In this document: positions 18,605 through 31,006 of the stretch, piece after piece
Layout: each line of letters begins with the position of its first letter
Numbering within the stretch: the stretch's first letter is position 1
Source: Mesorhabditis belari
Taxonomy: Eukaryota > Nematoda > Chromadorea > Rhabditida > Rhabditidae
Assembly: GCA_958450365.1 (NCBI GenBank)
Contig: CAUEEP010000735.1
Span: 1,245,501-1,309,500 of the forward strand
Reading direction: 5' to 3'
Length of the DNA stretch: 64,000 nt
Position numbers and translations under genes: made by a program
The notes under the pieces: model-generated
Seen by the model: the letters and a program-made list of their open reading frames with translations, nothing else
Databases searched by the model: none
What the model was told of the DNA's origin: nothing

Positions 18605-19548
18605 TAGGAACATGAATAAGAAATGCGGATTTCAACATTTCCATAAATTTCCAACGATAGAAATCTGATGTTATAAACTAGAATCGATGAATTTTATATA
18701 CTATTTAAAAGTTGTAAATCTCCTCTACAAAATCCGGCTAAAACGTGTTTCAATTGATCGAAGCATTGAAGAAATCTCGAGGGCGAAATGCGAGTGACCA
18801 AAAAAGGAATCGAGTCACTTTAGGGACAGGTTTAGTGTGCTCAAAATAGAGTCAGCTTCCCAAAATTGAAGCTTTTAAAAAAGGATCTATATCTTAATTC
18901 ATTAAGAAAGTCTAACGGAAATGTATTTACAGAAATTTAGATAGAGCGTAAGTTCAAAACCCTCAAAATTGTCAAAAAAACCGGCTTTTTCACAAAAAAG
19001 AAAAATTATTGTAAAAACAAAGTTTTCCCATGAAATGATCCCAACTCTTAATTCTTTTGAATGATATTATTTGGAATGATATTTAGGGCGGTCATTTTCC
19101 ACTATATAGTCAAAACCGAACTCTTGTGAAAACGGGGTTTTCAAAAAGTGCCCTTTTTTGGTCACTCGCATTTCACCCTCGAAATTTCTTCAATGGCTCG
19201 ATCAATTGATCAATTTTTAATGAATTCAAATATAGTTATCCTTTCTTTTTGTTTAAATCTTCAATTTTGGGAAGCTAACTCTATTTTGAGCACACTAAAC
19301 TTGTCCCTAAAGTGACTCGATTCCTTTTTTGGTCACTCGCATTTCGCCCTCGAAATTTCTTCAATGACTCGATCAATTGAAAAACGTTTTAGCCTATTTT
19401 GTAGAGGAGATTTAAAACTTTAGTTTAGATACAACTCAAATAGTTTATAACATTCATCGATTCTAGTTTATAATCATCAGGTTTCTATCGTTGGAAATTA
19501 ATGAAAATGTTGAAATTCGCATTTCTCATGCATGTACCTAATAATTTA
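18600..19548. mobile_element. Foldback family B, copy 1 (long form)
   Basis: About 945 bp. Long inverted arms begin attaggaacatgaataagaa and end cttatgcatgtacctaat-like. Inside are repeated tracts gcgagtgaccaaaaaaggaa and their complements, so the element can fold along most of its length. Confidence 0.88.
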
Positions 19549-19756
19549 GCACAAATTTGGTACTTTTAAGCTATGCCTCATTTTAAAACAGATCTTAAAA
19601 CAGAAACAGATCGTTTAAAAACAGAAATTACTTAAGCTATGGCTTTTAAAATCAAGTAAATGAGATGAAATGAAAACTATAGAATGCAGAAGATCGTTTT
19701 ATAGACCTAAACTTCTTGAAAATCTGTCTTTCCAAGGGAATAACCGGTAAAAGTGC

Positions 19757-22700
19757 TCAAAACGCAAAATTACGCAAAATTTGACTGTACCTGGCCTCTC
19801 TTCGGCGGAAATTCGTGACCAAATTTTGTAAATACGTCGGTTTCACATCTCCGTCAATGCTGAAATGAAAATGATTGAGAAAAAAAGTTGATTTAAGACA
19901 ATTATGCCCAAAAAGCTTAAACCAGAAATTAAGTTGAAAATAAAAACGATAAAATCATCTGTAAAAGAATTTTCTGGAATCCTGAACATTTACTGAACAG
20001 CAATGGATACTTTTTGAATGTTAAAAGATCGTAAATATTCTAGAAATGGATACTTTTTGTATCTTAAAGTATCGTAAATGCTCTAATAGAACGCCAGCCT
20101 CAAAATCATGGGGTATAGTCGCGTAGTCTAACTTTGAACGTCCCGTGCTTTGCGCTGCTTTAAGCTACAGTCTAAGCTTTGGTGTCAAACGATAGCCCTT
20201 GAAATCTAGTATTTCTTGATACCAAAAGCGTAGCTGGAAAAAGTCTAGGAGCTGAGAAATAAACGATTTTCTAAGAAGAAGTTCGACTACACGACTGGAC
20301 GAGTGGGTGGCGTTCTATTAGAGTATTTATGGTGGTAAAAGATCGTAAATATTCTAGAAATGGATACTTTTTGAATCTTAAAGTATCGCAAATGCTCTAA
20401 TAGAACGCCAGCCTCAAAATCATGGGGTATAGTCGCGTAGTCTAACTTTGAACGTCCTGTGCTTTGCGCTGCTTTAAGCTATAGTCTAAGCTTTGGTGTC
20501 AAACGATAGCCCTTGAAATCTAGTATTTCTTGATACCAAAAGCGTAGCTGGAAAAAGTCTAGGAGCTGACAGAGAAACGATTTACTAAAAAGAAGTTAGA
20601 CTACACGACTGGACGAGCGGGGTAGCGTTCTATTAGAGTATTTATAGTATGGAAACTTTAACAAATTAACATATTCTCACAAATTAGCAAAAAGAAACTG
20701 ACTTGACAACCGCATGTAGCTCGGGTCTATTGTGTCGATGTCGCTTTGAACTTGTTGTGCCTGTTGAACCCAATTGGACGATCGGTCTCGCGTTCCAGAT
20801 AATATCCGTGTTCTTGTCCAAGTCAGCTGAAAAATTGTGAATTTAGAAAAGTTCTGTGTGAGTCAGAATTTACGATATTTCTCATTCTGAAGTCTCGACA
20901 CAATTCCAAAGCTCGTCGCCACGTTTCTGTCCAAAATATAGGATAACTCGATGTCGTCATCGTCTAATCCGAATGGTCTCATCAAATCTTGTCCAACCTA
21001 AATGAGAACTTAAGCATTGTATTTAGAAATTGTGTTTAGAAATTGTATTTATATATTCTCTTCAATATTTATAAGGACTTTTAAGCTCGCTGGTCGTTTT
21101 GCGCTCTCAAAATTTGTTTATGGGGGTTCCTATTTGCGCAGCTCAAAACCTGCTTCCACATTTCTCGATCCCTTGTTATTGTCATCCGTGCTACGCGCTT
21201 AGGTATCAAAAACTACCCCGGAATTTCAGGGCTATTTTTTGATACCTAAACGCGCATTGTAGCATAAACCAGTGTCGAGAAAAACGCGTTCAAAGCTAGA
21301 CTACGCGGCACTCCGCACCGTCATTATGGGGGTGGGGTACTATTACAGTATTTACGGTAGTAATCTTCACGATAAATATTAACCACCATGTAAATGCTTT
21401 CCTACATAAATCCACTTACTTTATACCATCCGATGAAGAAGATGAACTTGATGACGGAAATCACGGGAATCACAAGGTCGAGATCCTAAATTTTGAAGAT
21501 TTTTAGGTTTCAACGCTAGCTCAGATGCCAAACTATTAGGAAAAAATAATACACGCTTTGAATCTTGCATTGGGAATTTAAATTGACTTCAACCCAATAC
21601 TCACAACTCGTGATATTGACTAGAAGTCAAGCGACAGCCATTTACATCAATTCGGAAAACATTTATTGTGGAAATTTGCTGGGAAAATGCGTCCCGCACG
21701 AATTAACTCAAGACAATAAAAGAACTCATGTCAACGGCTCATTTTTGCTCCATAAATGTAAAGCTGGTGGTTTTTGAGATTCGATTTTGATATCTGATGA
21801 AATTTGGATGAATTACGAGAATGTTAAAAGGAAGAACAAATGGCTATCTACTCAAAAACCCTCTTAAACCTGAAAGAAAATAATATTCTGTTGCTGGTGG
21901 GACTCAAAAGGGTTTGGTGCACTAGGAACTCATAGTAAATGTATCTATCTATCTAGGCCTAAGCCTAAGCCTAAAAATTTGCTAGGATACTCCCCTAGGG
22001 TTCCAATGAGCATCGCCAAACGAGTATCCCTTAGCTCTGGGAACTGGCCGAGATCCAGAAAATGCGGGCTGAGCTCAAACCCAAATAGACCTAGTGCAAG
22101 ACGCTAACCACAGCTTTGCACTAAGCCTAAGCCTAAGCTATTAGGTTGGTGCAAAAGAAATTTCGGTCGATATAAAATGTTCTTATTTTTTTAATCTGAA
22201 GAGCTTATTTGATGTTCTTTTGTGCATTTGTACTCTTGGATATTTACTTTATTTTCGCATTTTTTCAAAGTCAGAGCTTTCACTTTTTAATTGATTTTTG
22301 CTTTAGATCATGGTGGATCAAAAGTATGTTCTGCGCACGTGTCTTCTCTATGACTTCAAAATGGGCAAAAACGCTGCTGATTCACATCGTGATCTCTGTT
22401 CCGCCTTTGGAGAACAGGTTATCACCGAAAGATCATGCCAGCTCTGGTTTGCCCAATTCCGAGATGGTAATGAATCCCTTGAAGACGAATCGCATGGACA
22501 TCGTGCCACAGCCATCGACAACAATGAATTGAAGCTGATCCAATGCAAACAACACGAGAACTTGCCAAACATCTCCAATTCAACAATTGTACGCCATTTG
22601 GAAATAATTGGAAAGACAAATCGTAATGGACAATGGGTTCCACATCAATTGAGTGTTGAGAATCTGGGACACGCGTTCCGATCAGCCATATCTTGCTCCA

Positions 22701-25700
22701 GAAGTCGAAAAGAAGCCATTTTTTTAGAATATCTTGACGATGGATGAGAAGTGGATTCACTTTGATAATACTTCTCGAAAAAGACAATGGCTGAGCAAAG
22801 GTCAAGCGCCAATTCCAACTCCAAAGCCGGATTATCATGGGCGCAAAAGTGATGTTGTCTTGCTGGTGGAATATCAATGGACTTGTTCATTTTGAATTAT
22901 TAGAGCCCGGAAAAACAGTCGATTCATCTTATTTTATTCAAACAACTCAAGAAGGTTGACGAAATTTTGCGTGAAAAAGGCCTAAATCCCTCAACTATCA
23001 ACTTTCTCCGTGATAATGCTCCAGCTCACACGGCAAAAACCTCTTGTAAGGAACTAGAGAAGCTAGGATGGAAGGTCTTACCACATGCGCCGTATAGTCC
23101 AGACTTAGCACCCTCCGATTTTCACCTTTTCAGATCGATGCAACATTCCCTTGAGAATTGCCAGTTTAAGAATGCAAAAGAAGTCGAAAATTGGGTGACC
23201 AACTACTTTGCATCACAGAATCAAGCGTTCTTTGAGAAGGGGATCCGCAATCTGTAGCAACGTTGGAGGGATGTCATAGATAATAATGGTGCTTATTGTT
23301 TTAAATAAATTGTTATCAAAAACAATTTTGGATGACTTTAATGTTTGTAAAAAAACGAAATTTCATTTGCACCAACCTAGTAATCCAGGAGAAAACATTG
23401 CTAATCAAAATGCAATAAATTGTTACAATGCATTTGTTTCTTCAATATCATCAAAACTGACCTTTCCCTCAACGAATTGATCTCCAAACAAACATAGGAA
23501 GAAATAAGCGTAAGTGGCTAGAGAAGTTACCTTAAAAACTAGGAATTCATAGGTAGATAGCTACAGCTTTTATTTTATCAATTTGATTTTACCTGTGTGT
23601 ACACCAATGGCACGCAAACCCAATCGAAGCAATAGAGCTCGCGCAGTGATTCACGAAGAGCCGCCAATTCTAAAGAAAAGTTGAAAAAAAGTTTGTTTTC
23701 CGTTTTACCGTGATAGAAAGTGTGCACGTGATGAGCGTTTGGCTTGTTGTCCTGAATTTTGATTCAAAATGAGTAACGGTTTTGGACTACCTTGTCCTCA
23801 TCCTCCATGATCTGTTGTGCCCAGTGGAGTGGGGTCAGCCAGCGAACGCTTGGCACATCAGCCTAAAGTTCTTGATCGTATAAAAGCTGATCGTATAGGT
23901 TTAAACAGCTTGAATTTATCGATGAACCTGTATTGGCACTATTCACTACTCAAAACCACAACTGGATCGGAATCGAATCAGAACTGGATCGGAACCGAAA
24001 CAGAACTGAATCAGAACTGAATCAGAACCGAATCAGAATTGAATCAGAACCGAATCAGAACCGAATCAGAATCGAATCAGAATCGAATCAGAACTGAATC
24101 AGAACCGAATCAGAACTGGATCGGAACCGAATCAGAACTGAATCAGAACTGAATCAGAACCGAATCAGAACTGAATCAGAACCGAATCAGAACTGAATCA
24201 GAATCGAATCAGAACTGAATCAGAACCGAATCAGAACTGGATCGGAACCGAATCAGAACTGAATCAGAGCCGAATCAGAACCGAATCAGAACCGAATCAG
24301 AACCGAATCAGAATCGAATCAGAACCAAACCGGAGAGCTTTCATCAGATCCAGTCTATTTCACAACTTGATGAAACTTGATTCTTGTACTAACTACTAAC
24401 TCCTGAAACCAGACGTTAAACCAAACGTTAAACCATCTCTAAAACTCACATGTTTCTCTTCAATAATATTGTACTCTTCTTCTGTCATCAATCCCGCTTT
24501 CACCAAATCAATCACCGTTGGGAAACGATGACGAAGCTTTGGGGAAACGTCTCTCCTGCAAATTATTGTTAGCTAAAAGTTTTATTTTCATTATTTCTAT
24601 ATTATTAGGTTGGAGAGAATGAAATGGCGTCGAAAATCAAAGAAAACTCTAGAAACTCTTCTAAACTTCTTCAAATGATACGCGTTTGATATCAATAGAA
24701 AGGCTAACTAATTCTCTACAAAATGACATTTAAAAGAGAACTCAAACAGCGCCACAGCTCAACAAAAAGCCATTTTTCATTAAAATCTATAAACTGTTAT
24801 CTAGAGAAAACGGTTGGAGGGATTTTCCTGAAAATTTGGCAACTTATGTAATTAAGTGTGCTCTATCTTTTTTCATTTATACACCAAAGAAGGTTTATGT
24901 GGAAGAAACTGTTCAAATGATGAGTCGAACTCTTTATCATTTTGACTAGCTGTATTTGGGAGTCTCTAAGCTAAACAAAGCAAAACAAACAAACTAAGCT
25001 AAACATAAACTCAACAAAAGAAAAGCTTTGGAAACTCTGGAATCTCTTAAAAGTCATTTTGTAGAGAAATAATGGATCTTTTTGATAAAACGAAACGTTT
25101 ATTTAAAGAAGGCTTTATGCGTCCAAAAAGTGGCTAATTTTGGCGCCATTTCATTCTCTTCAACTCAATATTTCTATATTATAAACTCTACCAAGCCAAT
25201 GCAGCCGACAAATTGACATATCGAGCAATAGTATGCCTTCTCTTTTGACTCCTTTCATCAGTCTTCGGGATAACGACGCAAAGTGGAGCCATAATATCTT
25301 CAGGCCATTTAAGGCATTTGAATTGATGCCACCATCTGAAAGTTTTGATTTTTAGATGTTCTTATATAGATGAACCATCTATATAAGAAGCTTTCTTTTA
25401 AACTTTCTTTTAAACTCTCTTTTAAACTTTCTTTTAAACTCTCTTTTAAACTCTCTAAACTCTCTTTTAAACTCTCTAAACTTTCTTTTAAACCTTCTTT
25501 TAAACTTTCTTTTAAACTCTCTTTTAAACTCTCTTTTAAACTCTCTTTTAAATTCTCTTTTAAACTCTCTTTTAAACTTTCTTTCAAACTCTTCTCTTAT
25601 TTTTCTTACCAATGTAGCCTAAAACCCCTGCAGTTTCAATCTATTAGACTTTTCTTTTGAATCCTTAATCACATTTTTTACTTTCTCATCCTAGATTCGG

Positions 25701-27981
25701 TATCAATTCCAGCAAAAAAAGCGCATTGATGTGATAAATCAAGGTCAAAATTTTGCGAAATTGATAAAAAACGGATATTTTCCCATTTGATTCACAAAGT
25801 AAAGAAAAACTTTGCTATAAGAGGCGTACGAAAGGCTTTACCTGTCAACCACATTGTGCACGTAGAAACCAAGCAGGAAAGTCAATGGAATCGCATGAGT
25901 GTATTCGTAAAACATATGACACAACTCACCGAATTCATGTCTAAAACCAAAAAGTTGTTTAAGTGTTCACCTTAATGAGGAAATGGGATCAAAACATTGA
26001 CTTAAAAAGCGCATTAGTTAGGGACAAGACAATGTACGTAAAATTGTAGCTAACAGAATAAAGATAACAGATTTCTCTTTTCTAAAATTGTTTTCTTTTT
26101 TGCTTTTTGATGTTTTAACATCAAAAGACTCAGCCTTTTCGAATTAGGCCAACTTATTGGGTTAGTGGAAAAATCCATTCCAATTTTTTGGGAGAGTACC
26201 TTAAATTTGTCGAATTTTGACGTTTTATAGTTCATCCTAAAGCTGAATTCAAGATGGATCGTTTGGTAAAAACCGTTTTGAGATATCTCTTTTCTAAAAG
26301 TTTTTACAGCTATTTTAGTAAAGGGCGGCCAGAGCCAAAAAATGGCTGTTTTCACGTTTCGTTAGTTTTCCGTGCAGAAACCTAGGCTAAAAACATGTGT
26401 TTCGTGATCGGCGTCAAAAATAACGGTTTTTACCAAACGATCCATCTTGAATTCAGCTTTAGGATGAGCTATAAAACGTCAAAATTCGACAAATTTAAGG
26501 TACTCTCCCAAAAAATCGGAAAGGACTTTTCCATCAACCCAATAGTTACAATTCTTCTTGTAAGAATACTGATTATCACGCTACACTTATTCATTTGAAT
26601 TATTCACTCAGCCTTTTCGAATTAGGCCAACTTATTGGGTTAGTGGAAAAATCCATTCCAATTTTTTGCGAGAGTACCTTAAATTTGTCCAATTTTGACG
26701 TTTTATAGCTCATCCTAAAGCTGAATTCAAGACGGATCGATTGGTAAAAACCGTTTTGAGATATCTCTTTTCTAAAAGTTTTTACAGCTATTTTAGTAAG
26801 GAGCGTAATAATAAGGAAGTGAAGGAATTGGCGAAAAGTAGAGAGGAAAGGAGAGGAGATCGAGCCCTTGACCTCTTGCTTTTTAAGCCAATTGCTAACC
26901 ACTCAGCTATCCGGTACCTTAACTTGTCAAGAGAAAGACGAAAAGATAAGGGGGAAAAAGGAGAAAGAAAAAAAGAAGCAAATCACTTGTTCAAATCACT
27001 CAAAACTAACTGAATCCCATTTTCCGGATCAAGAATGTCAGCCAGTGCTAGACCAGGTTTAAGTATTGGGTTGGTGGAAAAGTCCGATCATACAGAGTGT
27101 CCCAAAAGTTCTGGCACAACTTTTTGTGAAAGCAATTAGCAAATGACAAATTTTATCTAGCCTTAAAGCTATTTGAACGATAATTGAGCCGATATTTATA
27201 CGATATTGCGTCGAAAGTCACAATGTTATCGCACAACTCACAACAAAAGTCACAAATAAACCCTTTCAAAACCCTTAATTGAAAGCTAACCCATTTAAGA
27301 ACTGGTAAAAATGCTTTTCAAGACATAACAAAGAAAAGAGTGTTTTAAGAATCTTTTACACAAAGTTTGAAAAGATTTTTGAGAACTCGGAAAACGCAAA
27401 GCAAAAGTTTCAAAAAGGAATTGAACACGAGCAAAAGATCAATCACCGTTGGGAAACAATGACGAAGCTTTGGGGTTGTGACTTTCGTTAGTTCTGTACG
27501 CAAGCCTTTCACCCACTACACCATCAAGTCAATTTAAGACCCGTGAACCCTTATAAAGGCATCCCTATTCGGCACTTTTCACATTTTCACCCTTGCACTT
27601 AAAACACGTATAACTTTTTCTAGAAAGCCATGTTGCAAAAGCGAAAAACAGATTCGGAATTGGCGTGAAATTCTGCGTCGAATGGTCTATCAATTGACTA
27701 CATATTACTGTTGCCTTTCCTTTGTCAGTTTGAAAAAAACCAGAACGACTGAGAAAACTCACTTCATATGAGCGGCATGATCGCCGAAGATCAAATCGAT
27801 TCCGATCCTGTACCAGACTCTGAAAAAAAATGATTATGATAATTAGATCATAGAAATTGACTCACCTAATGGCATAATACATGACAAGATAAATAAGAAG
27901 TTCCCTCCAAACCGCTTTCCAAATTGATCCCCTCCATCGCGTTAGCACCTGGAAGAAATTGCCCGAGTAGGAGATGGTCAT
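19757..27981 (-). CDS. Bestrophin-family chloride channel, complete 13-exon gene
   Basis: Bestrophins are pentameric Ca2+-activated anion channels. Exons in transcript order: 27866-27981, 27763-27819, 25842-25940, 25192-25335, 24450-24555, 23791-23862, 23709-23751, 23593-23669, 23462-23530, 21420-21485, 20874-20997, 20703-20826, 19757-19859. They total 1200 nt and encode 399 aa in one frame. Diagnostic pieces are [14 protein letters not shown] near the N-terminus, [19 protein letters not shown] (neck residues equivalent to I76, F80 and F84 all kept), [11 protein letters not shown], and the Ca2+-clasp region [11 protein letters not shown], where the usual Glu before the four Asp is Leu. ATG follows directly on TTTTCTAG, a possible trans-splice acceptor. 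The last exon could instead splice at 19791 (GTACAG), so the extreme C-terminus is uncertain. Introns contain a mariner, an 11-bp and a 12-bp tandem array and MITEs. Which of the many nematode bestrophins this is cannot be told. Confidence 0.95.
20021..20645. repeat. Family E-like element, tandem duplication of about 307 bp, in bestrophin intron
   Basis: Two near-identical units (20021-20331 and 20334-20645). Each holds an element with ends aaatgctctaatagaacgcc and gcgttctattagagtattta. They differ by a few substitutions and lie between bestrophin exons 13 and 12. Confidence 0.9.
21194..21360. repeat. Family E partial copy
   Basis: Shares gggctattttttgatacct and the end gggtggggtactattacagt with 15885-16005; the left end is lost. 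Confidence 0.85.
22141..23379 (+). mobile_element. Mariner element in bestrophin intron 9, transposase broken
   Basis: About 1.24 kb with terminal inverted repeats ttaggttggtgcaaaagaaa at the left and cgaaatttcatttgcaccaa at the right, inserted at TA. The transposase starts at ATG 22310 ([20 protein letters not shown]), with the N-terminal helix-turn-helix of mariner proteins. Catalytic pieces are [22 protein letters not shown] and [13 protein letters not shown]. The last two Asp have 34 residues between them (DD34D, mariner type). The reading frame shifts near 22735 and again between 22900 and 22970, with stops between, so no full protein is made. It is on the plus strand, opposite to the host gene, between host exons at 23462 and 21485. 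Confidence 0.92.
23962..24332. repeat. Tandem array, 11-bp unit gaatcagaacc, in bestrophin intron
   Basis: About 33 units over 370 bp, with gaatcagaact, gaatcagaatc and ggatcggaacc variants in ordered blocks, between bestrophin exons 6 and 5. Confidence 0.96.
24602..25171. mobile_element. MITE family A, divergent copy in bestrophin intron
   Basis: Ends are ttaggttggagagaatgaaa and tttcattctcttcaactcaa; the internal order is reversed relative to the other copies and it contains a small insertion of aaacaaa-type repeats (24975-25020). An older member of the same family. Confidence 0.8.
25386..25592. repeat. Tandem array, 12-bp unit cttttaaactct, in bestrophin intron
   Basis: About 17 units only 50 bp upstream of bestrophin exon 4. 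Two units lack the cttttaaa half. The apparent K/F-rich frames are repeat artefacts. Confidence 0.96.
26155..26547. mobile_element. MITE family C, copy 1, in bestrophin intron
   Basis: About 390 bp, with nearly the whole element palindromic: ttgggttagtggaaaaatcc at the left and ggacttttccatcaacccaa at the right. The loop contains gcggccagagccaaaaaatg. Confidence 0.9.
26625..26805. mobile_element. MITE family C, truncated copy 3
   Basis: One arm only, from ttgggttagtggaaaaatcc to cagctattttagtaa, then the tRNA-like stretch. Confidence 0.85.
26853..26915 (-). repeat. tRNA-like sequence in bestrophin intron
   Basis: On the minus strand, TAGCTGAGTGGTTAGC (A box) and GGGCTCGATCTCC (B box), with a short stem around TTAAAAA. 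It is attached to a truncated copy of MITE family C. Confidence 0.4.
27060..27715. repeat. Dispersed repeat family G in bestrophin intron
   Basis: 27490-27715 is near identical to 35755-35980. Both contain a 5' half-tRNA-like tract on the minus strand (gatggtgtagtgggt). Shorter pieces occur at 1-60, 36100-36440 and 40235-40280 (cagattcggaat ... aaattctg). Possibly a tRNA-headed SINE. Confidence 0.7.
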
Positions 27982-27989
27982 CTAGAAAA
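27982..27989 (-). promoter_or_regulatory. Possible trans-splice acceptor before bestrophin ATG
   Basis: Minus-strand TTTTCTAG lies directly before the ATG that starts the conserved bestrophin N-terminus. In nematodes this pattern commonly marks spliced-leader addition. An upstream 5' UTR exon is the alternative. Confidence 0.5.
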
Positions 27990-28326
27990 TTGGGATAGAT
28001 TAAAGTAAAGTTGTAGTCAAAAATTGTAGAAGAGTAGTAGAAAAGTAGAATTGTAATTGTGCGCAAAGCTGCAGTAAATCAAAATCAAATGAAATGAAAG
28101 GCTTTTGCTTTAAAAAAAGAATGTCAATGAGTAAAACTGGTTTTTTTAAGTAAAATTGAGTTTTTTAAAGTAAAACTGGTTTTTTTAAGTAAAACTGGGT
28201 TTTTTTTTGAAGAAAAACTGTGTTTTCAGAATGATTATTGCCAAATAGCGTCAAAAACCTTAAAAAAAGATTTAAAATAAACCTAATTCAAATCTAAAGT
28301 GAGCCGGGGAGAGAGAAAAAAGAGAA

Positions 28327-28392
28327 ATGATGAATTCTTTTCTTGAGGAAACTCCGGTTGACCTTGAACTGAATGTTTTCCCCATCGAAAAG
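28327..28392 (+). CDS. Candidate first exon (22 codons), weak
   Basis: An ATG-ATG start after a purine-rich leader opens a 22-codon exon (MMNSFLEETPVDLELNVFPI) ending at AAG followed by GTGTTT. The composition is richer in GC and less repetitive than its surroundings. It lies upstream of the bestrophin start on the opposite strand. No following exon was identified, so this is only a candidate. Confidence 0.2.
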
Positions 28393-28905
28393 GTGTTTTT
28401 CAAACTAAATTTCAAAGAAACTACTCTAAAATGTAATAAAAAATGATAAAATCAAATCAAATCAAAAGTAAAGAAGTAAAAAAATGAAGATTTAGTGATT
28501 TCCAGCTTTTTCTGAGTGGAAATAGAGAGAATTGAAGTAAAGAAAAGAGTAAAAAGCTTGTCACAGCGTTTAATTCAAATCCTGAAACGCTTTCCGTTTG
28601 ATAATATCAACTAAATCGAAAAAGAAACAGAATTTTATGTCTTTAGAAGCTTTAAAGTGAAAATGGTAGAAAAGATTTTCAAAAAAACTTATCGAAAAGT
28701 CACTCGGACAGAGAAATGGCTGCTTATTAGCCCAAAAAGAAACCAAAAAGATCTAAAGAGAACCAAAAAAAGAAACAAGACAAGGGAAATTGTTATGGAA
28801 ACGAAAAATATTTAGTCAAAAGTCGATGGAAAAACGAAATTAGATCTTTTGTCGATGAGTCAACTTGGGCAAGCTTCATTCAATCAACGAACAATCAGAG
28901 AAAAA

Positions 28906-29338
28906 CTTTAAAGCAACTCTAAAGCTACTCTAAAGCTACTTTAAAGCTACTCTAAAGCTACTCTAAAGCTACTTTAAAGCTACTCTAAAGCAATTCTAAA
29001 GCTACTTTAAAGCTACACTAAAGCAACTTTAAAGCTACTTTAAAGCTACACTAAAGCAACTTTAAAGCAACTCTAAAGCAACTCTAAAACAACTCTAAAG
29101 CAACTCTAAAGCTAGTTTAAAGCCACACTAAAGCAACTTTAAAGCAACTTTAAAGCAACTCTAAAGCAACTTTAAAGCAACTCTAAAGCAACTTTAAAGC
29201 AACTCTAAAGCAACTTTAAAGCAACTCTAAAGCAACTTTAAAGCAACTCTAAAGCAACTTTAAAGCAACTCTAAAGCAACTCTAAAGCTACTTTAAAGCC
29301 ACACTAAAGCAACTTTAAAGCTACTTTAAAGCAACTAC
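28906..29338. repeat. Tandem array, 11-bp unit aaagcaactct / aaagctacttt
   Basis: About 39 units over 430 bp, upstream of the bestrophin start on the opposite strand. Confidence 0.96.
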
Positions 29339-29534
29339 TTCTTCAGAAAACTGCTCTTTTAGTCAATAACAGACAAATCTTTATTTAATCATAGAGATAA
29401 TAGCCATAAGATTTTCTATTTTTGATTTTTGTGGATAAAAGCCAAGAGCTAAAAAAGCTACCAGACCAAGGTCTGATCTATATATATGTCAGACCTTTAA
29501 AGCTTGACATTAGCTTAAACTTGTGTTAAGTTGA

Positions 29535-29668
29535 AGAAGAAGAAGAAAAAGAAAAGAAAAGAAAAAAAAAGAAAAGAAAAGAAAAGAAAAGAAAAGAAAA
29601 GAAAAGAAAAGAAAAGAAAAGAAAAGAAAAGAAAAGAAAAGAAAAGAAAAGAAAAGAAAAAGAAAAGA
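29535..29668. repeat. Microsatellite (gaaaa)n
   Basis: About 26 pentamers, nearly pure, after a short gaagaagaag tract. Confidence 0.97.
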
Positions 29669-30233
29669 AACAAATTTAAAAGTTGAATATTGATTTAAAA
29701 AACGAAAAGCACTATTTATTTTCAGATTTTCTGTAAACTAAATGAGCATATTTTAAAGAAATTTCGATTATTAAGTAAATAAGAAGTAAAGTAAAGTAAA
29801 TAAGTAAATAAGATATGAGCTTATACAGTTGTTACAGTCAAACATGAGCTTATACAGTTGACAGCAGTGAAAGCAGTTTTGATAACTGGTATAGTACTAG
29901 CAAAAAGCGTATTTAGAGATTTTTCAAGAATAGAGAATCAAAAAAATTGAGATTTTTTCAAGTCAAATCCACACCCAAAACCTTTTTCATGGTAGGTTTT
30001 GGGATTGGGGGGAAAATCGCGAGAAATCCCTCTCAAGGACATTCAACCCCGGTAAGCCTAATGTAAAGGAATTTGGGAAACAGAAAAAAAAGGAATTTGA
30101 AAAGAAAAGTGTGAGTAATTTGATGGAAATTGCATTGACAGCAGTTCTACAAGAGTTCATCGTGTGATTTTAACTTTATTCCATTGATGAAAGGTTTAGA
30201 ATCTCTATACCATGGTAACTATTACTACTAACT

Positions 30234-30462
30234 ATTACCGTATTTTCTCTAATAGTAGTACACCCCGTCGAGCCGAGTTAATGGCTATTTTACGGCTTCC
30301 AAAGTTTTCCCAGAAGCTCAACACTCAAATCCCCCACTAGATCTCATCGTCAGCTACATTTTCCGACCCCACATCGATAGGTTCTGATAACCGGTTCTCG
30401 AGATTTCGAGGAATTTAGGCGAAGCTTAAGGTGCACTACTATTAGAGAGGATATGATATTAC
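30234..30462. repeat. Family E-like TIR element
   Basis: Ends taccgtattttctctaatag and gcactactattagagagg face each other over about 225 bp. Directly followed by MITE family A copy 2. Confidence 0.7.
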
Positions 30463-30481
30463 TATTACTATTACTAGTAAC

Positions 30482-31006
30482 TATTGGGTTGGGGAGAATG
30501 AGTCGGCGCCAAACTTTAAAGGGACTTTTTGTACACATAAAGCCTTCTTTAAACATACGTTTGGTTTCATCAAAAGGATCCACTATTTCTCTACAAAATC
30601 ACTTTTGAGAGATTCCACAAAGCTTTTCTTTCGTGGAGTTTATGAACTTCCAAACGCAGCTGGTTAAAATAGCAAAGAGTCCGACTCATCATTTGAACAG
30701 TTTCTTTCACATAAACCTTCTTTGGTGTTTATATAAAAAAGATAGAGCACATTCAATTACTTAAGTTGCCAAATTTGCAGGAAGATCCCACCAATGCTTT
30801 TTTCTAGATCACAGTTTGTAGTTTTTGTGAAAAAATGGCTTTTCCTTGAGCGGAGGCGCTGTTTGAATTTTCTTTTAAATGTCATTTTGTAGAGAATTAG
30901 TTAACCATTCTACTGATATCAAAAGCATATTATTTGACGAAGTCGAATAGAAGTTTTAGACATTTTTTTCATTTTCGGCGCCGACTCATTCTCCCCAACC
31001 CAATAT
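30482..31006. mobile_element. MITE family A, copy 2
   Basis: Same length and ends as the 18080 copy, a few per cent diverged. Located in gene-free DNA downstream of a family E-like element. Confidence 0.92.

Noticed and set aside
25309..25660. Lys/Glu/Ser- and Phe/Lys/Leu-rich frames on both strands
   Set aside because: Created by the cttttaaactct array in a bestrophin intron.
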